Of a DNA stretch of 49,884 nt, positions 34,570 to 43,205 are shown piece by piece. Position numbers and translations under genes: made by a program. Location: assembly GCA_001662425.1 (NCBI GenBank), contig BDDC01000545.1, positions 1-49,884 on the forward strand, read 5' to 3'. The stretch is from Chlamydomonas sphaeroides (lineage: Eukaryota > Chlorophyta > Chlorophyceae > Chlamydomonadales > Chlamydomonadaceae). Every line of letters begins with the position of its first letter. The stretch's first letter is position 1. The notes beneath the pieces are model-generated. The model had not been told where the DNA came from. It did no database searches and saw nothing but the letters and a program-made list of their open reading frames with translations.

Positions 34570-37500
34570 CTAGACCTCCGCCGGGATCTCCATGTCCTCC
34601 AGCTCCGGCAGCGGGAAGCGCAAGATGGCGGCGATGCCCGACAGCTGGTTGAGCTGCTCACCCGACACGTGCATGGCGGAGAACACCTGGGGCAGCAGGG
34701 GGGGCGGGCAAGGGTTCCTTCGTTGGGGGTTGCAGCAAACCCGGCTCCCCGCCCAGGTCCCAGGTCCCATGCCCAAACCCCGCAGTCCAGCCCGCCGTGC
34801 CGGGGCTCCGCCTCCTTCCCCCTGCCCCGCTCGCCGCTCTGTCGCGCTCTGCTGCCCGCTCACCAGCGCCTCGCCGCCCGCCTCCCGCACGCCCTCCACC
34901 AGCTCCGCGTACTTCCGCCGCTTGGCGATGTTGTTGATGCGGAACAGCGAGTCGGAGATGAGCAGCACCTGGATGGCGCCTGGGGGGAGAGGGGAGGGGG
35001 AAAGGAAGGAAGGGACGTGAAGGGGCAGAGGGGAGGCGAGCCTAGTCAGGAACGGGCAGGCGCGCACAGGGCCGACAGGGGGCACACCCCAGCGATCGGC
35101 AGAAGCGCGACACGCGCACAGCCGAAAGGACCAATCGGTTCGTGCGCTTACCCAGCTCTGCGGCGGCGAACACGTGGCCGGGCCCGTAGAATGCCTTTGT
35201 CGAGTCCGTGGCGAGCAGGTCATAAAAGTCCTGCAGCGCCACCACTTCGCGGGCGGCCTTGGTGTCCTTGATGCGGCTGGCGATGCCGGGGCACGACAGC
35301 ACCTCCTGAGGACGGGCGGCAGGGGCAGCAGCACAGGGTGATCAGCGGGGCGGCGGGCGCAGCGGCCGGGTCCCTCCACCGGGCAGCTGCCTGCCTGCGG
35401 CCGCAGACCCCCCGCCCCATGCCGCGGCCCCGCGGAGGGCGGCCCCCTGTGGCCGCACCTTGAGGCTGTGCTTGTAGGCCGAGGAGGCGGGCGCCAGCAT
35501 TATCTTGTCCTTGTTCTCAATCAGCGGCCTGGCGCACGGGATTGGTGGAGGCAGGGGCAGGGCATGGGGAGGGCGCCGGTGGGTGGGGGCGGGGTTGAGG
35601 CAGGCAGCGGCGACGGCCGGCAGGGCTGGTTGGCGGTTGGCTCGAACACTGTCGTTCCGCCACGCGGGCCGCCCTCCTCGGCCCCTCACCTGACCTCCCG
35701 CCGCACCGCCTCCGCCTCAAGGTACTCCTTGAACTGGTCCTTCGCGAACCCGGGGCCTGAGGGCAGGGACCAGGGAAGCAGGCAGGCATCAGCGCAGCAG
35801 TTGTCGCAGGCGATGACGCGGGCGGCAGAAGCGTACACCGATGGGTTGCACGAGACCTGTGCACGACGGAGGGGCCAAGCCACTGAAGCACACGGCCACA
35901 CGGTGCTCCAACCGCTCGCCAGGGGGCCCCGGTGCAGCGGCGCCACTCCCCAGCCCTGCCCCTCCACCTAGCCCACCCGCGATGACTAGGCACTTGACGA
36001 TGCCGAAGTCCACGTGGCGCACCACCGCGGTGAACACGTGATCCAGGAAGCGCGCCCAGGCCTGGCAGCGGGCAGGAGCCGGGACGAGGCGCGCAGCAGG
36101 AGGGTGTGAGGGCGCTCGTCAGGGGTCAGGCGCGGGCGGCAGCCCGTGGACCCTCGCTCTCATTCCCCGGCGGCGCCCGCTGCTTTCCTGTCCCCGGCCC
36201 CTTCCCCCAGGTAGCGAGCAAGCCGCCTCCCCCCAGCCCGGCCCCACCTTGTCATAGCCCGCTGCCGCGGCGCCCCTCTTGCGGGGCAGGTTGGCCTCCA
36301 CCCGGGCCCGCACCAGCGTGGTGCTGCCGCCCACCAGGCACACATTGGCCAGGCCCTCCTGGGGTGGTGGGCGGGCGCAGGGGAAGAGGAAGAGCGGAGG
36401 CGGCCGTCAGACCGGCCGGCGGGGCAGCAAGGGCGTGCGGGCGGCGCAGCTCTGTCTGCCCTCTCCCGCCGCCTCTCCCCCCAGCAGGCCACACCGTGAT
36501 GAGCACCGCCGCCAGGTCCGCAGACAGCGCCACGTCCGTAGCCTGGCGCACCCGCTCAATGTCGAGCGCGTCCCAGCAGGCCTGGCGGGGAGAGACAGGC
36601 AAGGGGCAGAGAGGTGCCAGGGAGAAGGGCATACGGCGTGCAGTGCAGGGCATTAGGAATCAAGCTCCCTCTCCCACTTGTCCTAGCAGCCAACGGACCG
36701 ACTGTCACCCACTCTGCCTTCATGATCAAGTTTCAGAGGATGCGATGGGCACAGTCTCCCCCCTCCCCCACGCCTCGGCAGCGGCACATCGCCTTTGGTC
36801 CGTCTCGTCCTGCCACCCGCCCGCCCGCCGGCCGGCGCCCTGCACCGCCCCTGCTCCTCCCACATCCCGCCGCCGGACCTTCTTTAGCGTGAACGCCCTG
36901 CCCAGCTCCAGCTCCGCCGAGTGGTAGGCGCCCAGCTTGATGTGCTCGCTCTCCGTCAGGTTGCGGCCCTTGATGCGGATCACGCCGCCTGGCGGGGACA
37001 GAGCAGCGCAGAGGCGGGGCAGGGCGGCGGCTGAGCGGCCGAGCGGCCAGGCGCGCAGCCAGGCTCAGGCAGCGGGGGTCCGAGCGGCTGTCAAGGGGCC
37101 TGCAGGCGCACTGGGGATTGGGTCTCACATGGGCCTTGGCTATGGGCTACCCGTTCGGCTGGCCTCGGTGCGGAGCCATGCTTACCATCCACATCGAACT
37201 CGATGTTGACTACCTCGAGCGTCAGCTTGAGCTTTAGCCGCTCGCTGTCCGCGCCCGTGCCCTTGTCCACCTGAGAGCGGTCACGAGGGCGACCGAGCGT
37301 CAGCGCACAGAGGCGGAAGCGCAGCGCGCGGGGCCACGGAACGGCAGGCGCCGGATGGCAGCGGCGATGCCACTCGCTACGGCGGTGCCGGCCGCTGGCG
37401 AGTTGCCCGCAGCCTCACCTGCACTTTGCGGAAGGTGGTGGCGGTGATCTGGTCGCCTTCCCGGGCCAGGTTATAGACGTGCCACATGTCCTCAGCTGCG

Positions 37501-37755
37501 GAAGGACGAGGGCGTGCGGCCAAGGGACGAGCGGCGGCGCGCAGCCTGGGCATCAGAACCGTGCCACGGTGGTGGACGCGGCGCTACGCCCCAGCGCACA
37601 GACGTGCTGCAATGCGCTGTGAGGAAGGGCCGCATGCGCGCCCCAAGGCGCGGCCCATGCGTGGTGCGCGGGCCGGGGCTCTGCTCACCCTCCTCCGGCA
37701 GCAGCTTGACGAAGCCCTCCGCGCCCTTGTCAAAACCTCTCGCCAGGAGCTTCAT
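34570..37755 (-). CDS. PELO: Pelota / Dom34, ribosome rescue factor
   Basis: Pelota, with Hbs1, enters the A site of stalled ribosomes and starts their dissociation in no-go and non-stop decay. Twelve exons join in phase: 37755-37689, 37495-37419, 37270-37186, 36988-36879, 36581-36495, 36358-36248, 36061-35977, 35756-35690, 35528-35459, 35305-35152, 34979-34864 and 34686-34570. The 381 residues match the family size of about 385. Landmarks: MKLLARGFDKGAEGFVKLLP and AEDMWHVYNLAREGDQI at the start, TTFRKVQ, IRIKGRNLTESEHIKLGAYH, VEANLPRKRG in the central domain at about 165, FLDHVFTAVVRHVDFGIVKC, PGFAKDQFKEYL, KAFYGPGHVFAAAELGAIQV, LLISDSLFR, and MHVSGEQLNQLSGIAAILRF near the end. As in other Pelota proteins, the eRF1 GGQ motif is absent. 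The final MEIPAEV is shorter than the acidic animal tail. Confidence 0.97.
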
Positions 37756-37975
37756 CTCAACAAAGCTTGTGTGTAGTGCTGCTCTACCGGCCTGCTGTTG
37801 TGTACTCGTACCCTCTCGCTGTAGCCTGGCTGTTCTTAGTCCTTTGTCCGACTACGCTGGCGCAGGCGACTCCCGCGCGGCTGCCTGTCCGCAGCGCCAC
37901 GTGCCCCAAACCCCGCCTGGCCCCTCGGCAGCGGCCCTGCCTGCCGACTGCCGCGGCAAGGGTACCCCTGAGCCC

Positions 37976-38626
37976 CTACTGGGCGGCGCTGGCGTCGCCG
38001 CTGGGGTACGTCAGCTGCACGACCCAGTAGATGGAGGCGCCCACGAAGGCGATGAACGTCAGCAGCGTGAAATAGAGCCCGATAGCGCCAAAGGGAAAGT
38101 CCGCAACAACAGACTTCTCCTTGCGAGGGGCCTTCTTCAGAATGTTGGCGGCGCGCTGCAGGGGGCCAGGGGGAGGTGGGGTACCACGCTCGGCTGGCGC
38201 CGCGTCCAGGGTTCCGGCACAGCTGGTGATGCTAGCGCATGTCTTGCAAGGCGACTCCTGGCAGTACTCGTCATGATCCGGCGGTGCCAAGCCCACTCCG
38301 ACGCCCAAATGGCCGTGGCAGTCCGCTGCAAAGTCTTGCCTTCTCGCCCTTGTAAGTGTCGAATGTCTCGCGATCTCCTTGCTTCTTGCGTGCGGCAGAC
38401 GCCTCTGTGCCGCGAGTAATCTGCTCTGTGGGCCAAGAAGTGCAATTGATCTATGTGGGTGGTGAGCAGCTAGCGGAAGTAAGATGTGAGGTACAGGCTC
38501 ATTGAAAGCCGTGCACTTGCAGTGGCTTCTGGTGAAGTACTGGAACCTGCAAGCGAGTCGCTCCCGTGTCGGGACTCGTTCGCCAGCTCGCGTCCACCGC
38601 GGCTTACCCTTGCCGGCGGTGCCCAT
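37976..38626 (-). CDS. Small tail-anchored membrane protein, family not assigned
   Basis: Best model: three exons, 38626-38608, 38404-38340 and 38155-37976, in phase, giving 87 residues. The first 55 are basic and polar (MGTAGK, then ASAARKKQGDRETFDTYKGE and RAANILKKAPRKEKS). One hydrophobic helix follows (IGLYFTLLTFIAFVGASIYW), and a short polar end, TYPSGDASAAQ. That is the layout of a tail-anchored or single-pass ER or mitochondrial protein. It recalls RAMP4/SERP and TRIQK proteins in size and topology, but no shared motif was firm enough to name it. The second intron uses a GC donor (GAAG/GCAAGA). Exon 2 is the least certain: it was chosen because it alone gave the right phase and a protein-like sequence. 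It is 220 nt upstream of Pelota on the same strand. Confidence 0.6.
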   Translation of the reverse strand: MGTAGKGKPRWTRAGERVPTRERLACRFQYFTRSHCKCTAFNEPVPHILLPLAAHHPHRSIALLGPQSRLLAAQRRLPHARSKEIARHSTLTRARRQDFAADCHGHLGVGVGLAPPDHDEYCQESPCKTCASITSCAGTLDAAPAERGTPPPPGPLQRAANILKKAPRKEKSVVADFPFGAIGLYFTLLTFIAFVGASIYWVVQLTYPSGDASAAQ

Positions 38627-39433
38627 ACTAGCCGCAAGGGCTTACGACAGCGCTAGCCGGTGGCTGCTCCCGAGAGCGAGAAAGCGGGGTTCCGCACGAC
38701 GACACGCGAGTTGCTGGGGTGATTGCCGACTGCACAGCGATTAACTTGGAGGTCGTACAGCACTAGCGGGGTGTGTATTTAAGTTCTGGAGCCGGGGGTA
38801 TGCTGGTCTGATTGAAAACACTGTCCTCCGTGAACCTGCGTACCTGCCCCGGGGTTCCGTGACCCAAGCGACCCCCGCAACAGCTCGGCAACTGCACTAC
38901 AGACAGGGCGCACATTCTGGGATTCCCTGATGCAGGCATTACTGCTACATGGGCGTCCTGGGTGTTACACGTTCTAAGATGTGTGCCCCTTGTCGTAGGC
39001 ATGGCCTGACAACTCACTGGTAAAAGCTCACATTTGCCAGCAGGAGTGTGGTGCTAGTAAGAAGAATACCTCTCGTGCTGATGCAGTGCGCGGTGGGCCC
39101 TTCGGCCATCCGTTGCGGCGCAGAGGGTATCCTAAGTACTCCGTTGGGCAATTCTGACTGCGCACACAATACCGGTACCGCGCCCAGCCACAGTGAAACC
39201 TCCCCAGCTGCGCATGGGTGCATGGCTCGCCCCAAAAAGAGGCCACCCTGACCAGACGAACACCGTCGGTCATTATGCGGTTGTCGCCGGGGTATCTCAA
39301 GGGGTCTCGGGCACACCGACATCCGTGCCCTCGCCCCACGGGCCCGAACTAGCCGCCCGAACTGCCTCCACGGCAGGACTGCACTCTGCCCAACAGCCGC
39401 ACGCACGTGCCAGCAACGTTACTATGTTCCGCG

Positions 39434-39577
39434 GTGTTGGGACATTTGAACGCACGAAAGCGGCCAGCCACCTGGCCCGACCTCGCCACCGAGCGACCGA
39501 TGCGTCACAATGGCTTGGGAGCGGCTGTCGGAGAGAGCGGTGCCTGGCCGCTTTCGTGCGTTCAAGTGTCCCAACAC
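39434..39577. repeat. 39-bp inverted repeat with 66-nt loop
   Basis: The left arm, 39434-39472 (beginning gtgttgggacatttgaacgc), and the right arm, 39539-39577, are reverse complements with two mismatches. They enclose 66 nt. The right arm touches the run of Ns directly. This could be the foldback ends of a small non-autonomous transposon or a stable hairpin; no target-site duplication can be tested because of the gap. Confidence 0.85.
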
Positions 39578-39587
39578 NNNNNNNNNN
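39578..39587. other. Assembly gap (10 Ns)
   Basis: Ten Ns interrupt the sequence. A round run of ten usually marks a join of unknown length, so distance and even continuity between the two sides cannot be assumed. Confidence 0.95.
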
Positions 39588-40612
39588 TCAGCGCCAGCCA
39601 CTCCTGAGGGCAAGGGGGCGGAGCAGGCGCGGCAGGCGCCGTGGGCGAGCAGGTCGGCCACGGTCGGCCAGCGCGGCGGCGAGGTCACGGGTAGTGGCGC
39701 GGTCGCGGCGCCAGTCAGGTCCCAGCCGCGCTGTCGGCAAACGCGGTCGTCAGGAGCGCACCTGGCATCGCCGCAGAAGTTGGCGCACGATAAACGCATG
39801 TCTCGAGCCACCCACCGGCGGGGGACCTGGAGAGCCGTCGTGCGCTGTGGGCAGAGTGCAGTAGAAGAGGACGATATGGGTGCGCGGGCACTTCTTATAG
39901 CCCGCATGGGGTGACGAGGTTCGCAAGGTTCGCGGCACCTGGAACTTCCGGAACGAGGTTGTTCGAAACCCTGGCGGGCCAAGGACAATCACGAAGTACG
40001 TGCGGGCAAGCTCTAATGCTGCGACGTGAAGCCGCGGGGGCGCACCAGTGCTGCGATAGTCGCTGAGGCGCGCGGAGCTGTAACCCGTGGGCCTGGAGTG
40101 GACCGCCGCCAGCACAGCACAACACGCAATATCGCATAAATGTACAGCACCCACGACCACAGCGCTGTTAGATAGCATGCAAAGCACATATATTCGGGGG
40201 CAAGATAGCCGGGGCGAGGAGCTAAACCAACGAAACGTTTTCTCCAATACGGCAGGGGTCCCCTTGAGGCGCTTTCGGCGTGATTGCAAAGGCTTCCGCC
40301 CCGTTTTCTACGGAATCCCTTAGTGGGAGAGGGGTCCCGTAGCTCAGTTCGGGGTTCAGTGAAACGCCAGCACAGTTGCAGCGCGTGCATACGTTGCCAC
40401 AAGCCTGAGGTGGCCGTCCGCCGCGGCCCTGATCAGCCGTACCCAGCACTGCCAGCAAGGCCGAATCCGGGCCTAGCCGCTACGCCATCAGCCACACCCT
40501 ATCAAGACTGCTACGTTGGCTATAAATCGGAAGCCACACCTGCACCTCGCATGTGTTCTGCCATAGGTCCGCCGCGAGGTGGTTGCTCAGTGCCGCCAGG
40601 ACCGCAGCTCAT

Positions 40613-40666
40613 GGCCCTTATGCTTCACGCCCTGCTCACGGCCCTTACCCTTCACGCCCTGCTCAA
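40613..40666. repeat. 27-nt tandem duplication
   Basis: Two adjacent 27-nt units (40613-40639 and 40640-40666), both starting ggccctta and sharing cttcacgccctgctca, differ at three positions. They lie in the 3' flank of the propeller gene. Confidence 0.75.
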
Positions 40667-40795
40667 CACATCCCAGTCCATCCAGCCGCACAATCCTGCA
40701 CGCGCCGCAGGGACCCACGCCACATGCTTTCCACACTATCCCAGGTCCCAGCCAACGCACACCCCGGCCGCCGCACCACTGCTCCTGCTGCAGTA

Positions 40796-42313
40796 CTATC
40801 GCGTCCCTCCGCTGCCACCAGCACCGCCGGCGCCGTGCTGCAGGAAAGCGATGCGGCCTGTGAAGCTGTCCTCCAGCTCCGCCAGCGGCGCGCTCATCAC
40901 GCGCGCCTCGCGGTCGCCGGCGCCGTAGCTAATGTGCACTGTGCCGTTGGGCGTGAGGTGCAGACCCGACACGTAGGCAATGAAAGCCTTGCTGGAGTGG
41001 CGCTCGTTGCGGTAGAAGGTGAGCGGCAGCTCGTCCGACACGGCCGTGATCGCAAACGGCGGCTCGGCCGCAAACTTGAACAGAAAGTGGCGGTATAGCT
41101 TGGCCTTGCGCTCCTTAGCCTTGCCACGGCCGCGACCGGTGCCCGCAGCACCGCCGGCAGCGCCAAGCCCCGCGCTGCCCAGCGCCGCGGCGGCCTGCTG
41201 CGGTGTGAGCATCTCAATGTGGTGCATGATGCCCAGGTAGTAGGGCCGCCCGCCGGCAGCCAGCGAGGCGTCGACGCGCACCACGGGCGGCCCGCCGTGC
41301 ACGTGGAAGCCGGCGAACTCGGCGAAGAGCGCGGGGTCGCCGGGCGTCTCATACACCACGGTGCACTCGCCGCTGGGCGCCACGGCCAGCACGCGGTGCG
41401 GGATAACCATGTGCGTCACGAACAGCGACTCGGTGCCGTTGGGATGGGCGTACACCCAGGGCATCCAGTTCTGGCGGGGGACGGGGGCGAAGGGCGCGAT
41501 GGGGGCAGGGGCGGAGCCGTGGGCTCGGCAGCGGTGCAGGGCTTGCGCTGGCGCGGCCGGCAGATTGGCGGCCTGCCTGGTGACGGCTGGTGCCGCACGT
41601 GCAACACCCATGGAGGCACCCGGCGCGCGCCGTGCCCAGCCCGCCCGTGGGCTGCGGTGCCGCCGAAAGCACGCACGCCCTGCTCGTTCCGGCCCCCCAC
41701 TGCGCACCTTTTCCATCACGAACACGGCCTCCTGCGGGTAGCTGTAGCCGGCGGTGATGTGCAGCCGCAGCGGCTGCTCCAGCAGCCAGGCTCCGGCCCC
41801 CGGCTCGGGCCTGACCTGCGCGATCCACTGGTCGTACACCACCTTGCTGTTGCAGTACGGTCCGGCGCCTGGCGCGCGCTGGGGCTTGCGGCCGAAGATG
41901 GTGTAGACGCCCTTGCCTGGCCAGACCCACATCTTCACGTCGCCCAGGCCCGTGGTGTCGGTCTTGCCGTCGCGCACGCGCTGGTCAAACTCGCACTCAA
42001 GGTACGGCTGCTGCCAGGGGTTGAAGGGCTGGCAGCGCAGGTCCTCGACGGCGGCACGCTCACCGACGCAAACGTATAGGTGGTTGACCCAAAAGGTCTT
42101 GCCCTTGGCCTTACGGAACGTGGTGCGCTTCAGCGCCGCCACGTACTTGCCACCGTGCTCGACAAGCGAGGGGTTGTAGGTGGGCTCGGCCGAGTTGACC
42201 CAGGACACAGCCACGTCCACCGCTGCGTGTACCCCACCCCAACCTGTCGCCAACGCTGCCACCACCAGCAGCGCCAGGCAGCTATGGGCGCGGATTGAGC
42301 CGTATGTAGGCAT
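40796..42313 (-). CDS. Secreted five-bladed beta-propeller protein (glycosidase-like, tentative)
   Basis: The ATG at 42313 begins a clear signal peptide or signal anchor (RAHSCLALLVVAALATGWGG). Two exons, 42313-41708 and 41470-40796, give 426 residues. The mature part shows CQPFNPWQQPYLECEF, then GDVKMWVWPGKGVYTIFGR near 125-143, NWMPWVYAHPNGTESLFVTH at the exon 2 start, IPHRVLAVAPSGECTVVYET, GGPPVVRVD and YYLGIMHHIE. The series 'aspartate - short strand with W/G - F-G-R', 'NWMPW', 'GG-P-V-V' and 'YLG--H' is the pattern of GH43/GH130-like five-bladed propellers that act on or make sugar linkages; substrate and activity are unknown. The 237-nt intron has good splice sites (AAAAG/GTGCGC, CGCCAG/AA) but is a multiple of three without a stop, so an unspliced form of 505 residues is also possible. 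Confidence 0.6.
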   Translation of the reverse strand: MPTYGSIRAHSCLALLVVAALATGWGGVHAAVDVAVSWVNSAEPTYNPSLVEHGGKYVAALKRTTFRKAKGKTFWVNHLYVCVGERAAVEDLRCQPFNPWQQPYLECEFDQRVRDGKTDTTGLGDVKMWVWPGKGVYTIFGRKPQRAPGAGPYCNSKVVYDQWIAQVRPEPGAGAWLLEQPLRLHITAGYSYPQEAVFVMEKVRSGGPERAGRACFRRHRSPRAGWARRAPGASMGVARAAPAVTRQAANLPAAPAQALHRCRAHGSAPAPIAPFAPVPRQNWMPWVYAHPNGTESLFVTHMVIPHRVLAVAPSGECTVVYETPGDPALFAEFAGFHVHGGPPVVRVDASLAAGGRPYYLGIMHHIEMLTPQQAAAALGSAGLGAAGGAAGTGRGRGKAKERKAKLYRHFLFKFAAEPPFAITAVSDELPLTFYRNERHSSKAFIAYVSGLHLTPNGTVHISYGAGDREARVMSAPLAELEDSFTGRIAFLQHGAGGAGGSGGTR

Positions 42314-43205
42314 CAGCAGTTGCACCCACAAGCAGCAGCTTGTGCAGGCTCCGAGCTAGGTCAGCATCTTTTGATCGCCTGCGACAGCTGCCGAAGGCGC
42401 CCACGCCGCGACTGCGCAAAGTTTGCTGGTTGCTATGCTGTGTGCGATGGCAGGCTTGCAGCAGAGTGAGGAAAGCGGCTGTCGGTCCGCGAAGCCAGCT
42501 TGTAGAACAATTTTCAACCAAGTTGCGCAGGCTAGTTGTTATCAATCCATCTGGTTATATGCAGAAAAGCCTGAGATATGCAGAAAAGCATGACGAAGAT
42601 GTGTGCGTTCAAGCACTGGAGCGGTAGCAAGCAGTGACGGCGGGCTCTCTTTGCATACCTTTAAACGCCCAGTGAGGACTATGAGGTTAAATAGTGCGCT
42701 CCTGACAGCATCGAGCATTGCCGGGCTGGGCGAGGAGGTTGTCAGGGGCGGGGGCTTACTAGGGGTGCGCATGGGTTTCGCTGTTGGGCACGCAGCCGGC
42801 GAGCATGTGTGCCTATGAGAAATGCCCAACGCCAACTATCATATAAAATACTTGCTGAGCATATGCGTCTGAATGTACTACTCTAGCACACTGTTGAGAG
42901 GCATACAGGCTTCATAAACGCACGACTTGAAGAGCAGCTTTGCGCAACGGCACCCGCCGGGATCCTCGTGGCGCTCCTGCAGCATGACCACCATAGCTGC
43001 ACCGCTGCGCTGCTAGCGGGCGCGGCGCGCGTCAGACACCTCGGTCGGCTTCTGCCCCACGTCGGTGCGTTCACTATATATGATTGAGCTTGTCTCATCG
43101 GTTTGTTTGAGCAGTTGGGGCTGCGCATGACGTTTGTGCACAATAAGACCTGTGTGGCCTTCGCGTGACGCCGTGCAGGTCCGGTACCTATTGGCTCCGA
43201 ACTGG
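42314..43205. promoter_or_regulatory. Divergent intergenic region with TATA-like site
   Basis: These 892 nt lie between the divergent starts of the propeller gene and the Ala/Pro-rich gene. TATATAT at 43075-43081 lies 125 nt before the ATG at 43206. The stretch is less GC-rich than the genes around it. No coding exon is recognised, though a 5' exon of the plus-strand gene could end before an acceptor near 43177. Confidence 0.4.

Larger units (their letters stand above)
38627..40795. other. 2.2-kb intergenic stretch with assembly gap
   Basis: No gene is recognised. It holds a 39-bp inverted repeat (39434-39577), the run of ten Ns (39578-39587) and a 27-nt tandem duplication (40613-40666). The open frames here resemble nothing known, and several span the Ns. 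The left part should contain the promoter of the tail-anchored protein gene, and the right part the 3' UTR of the propeller gene. Confidence 0.45.

Noticed and set aside
39193..39864. Open frames spanning the Ns
   Set aside because: They contain unknown residues and resemble nothing; the repeated GHLNARKRP phrase on both strands is simply the inverted repeat read twice.
39955..39985. Minus-strand B-box-like GGTTTCGAAC
   Set aside because: The sequence does not fold into a cloverleaf, and the match has an extra T.
40321..40385. tRNA-like phrase (gtagctcagttcggggttcag)
   Set aside because: It has A-box and B-box flavour, but I could not form an acceptor stem, an anticodon loop or a proper T-loop around it.
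42314..42331. Six-codon N-terminal extension of the propeller protein
   Set aside because: It would begin at TTG; the ATG at 42313 directly opens a good signal peptide.
43134..43205. Upstream extension of the Ala/Pro-rich protein
   Set aside because: The extension would start at TTG, not ATG, and crosses a likely splice acceptor near 43177; the first ATG in frame is at 43206.
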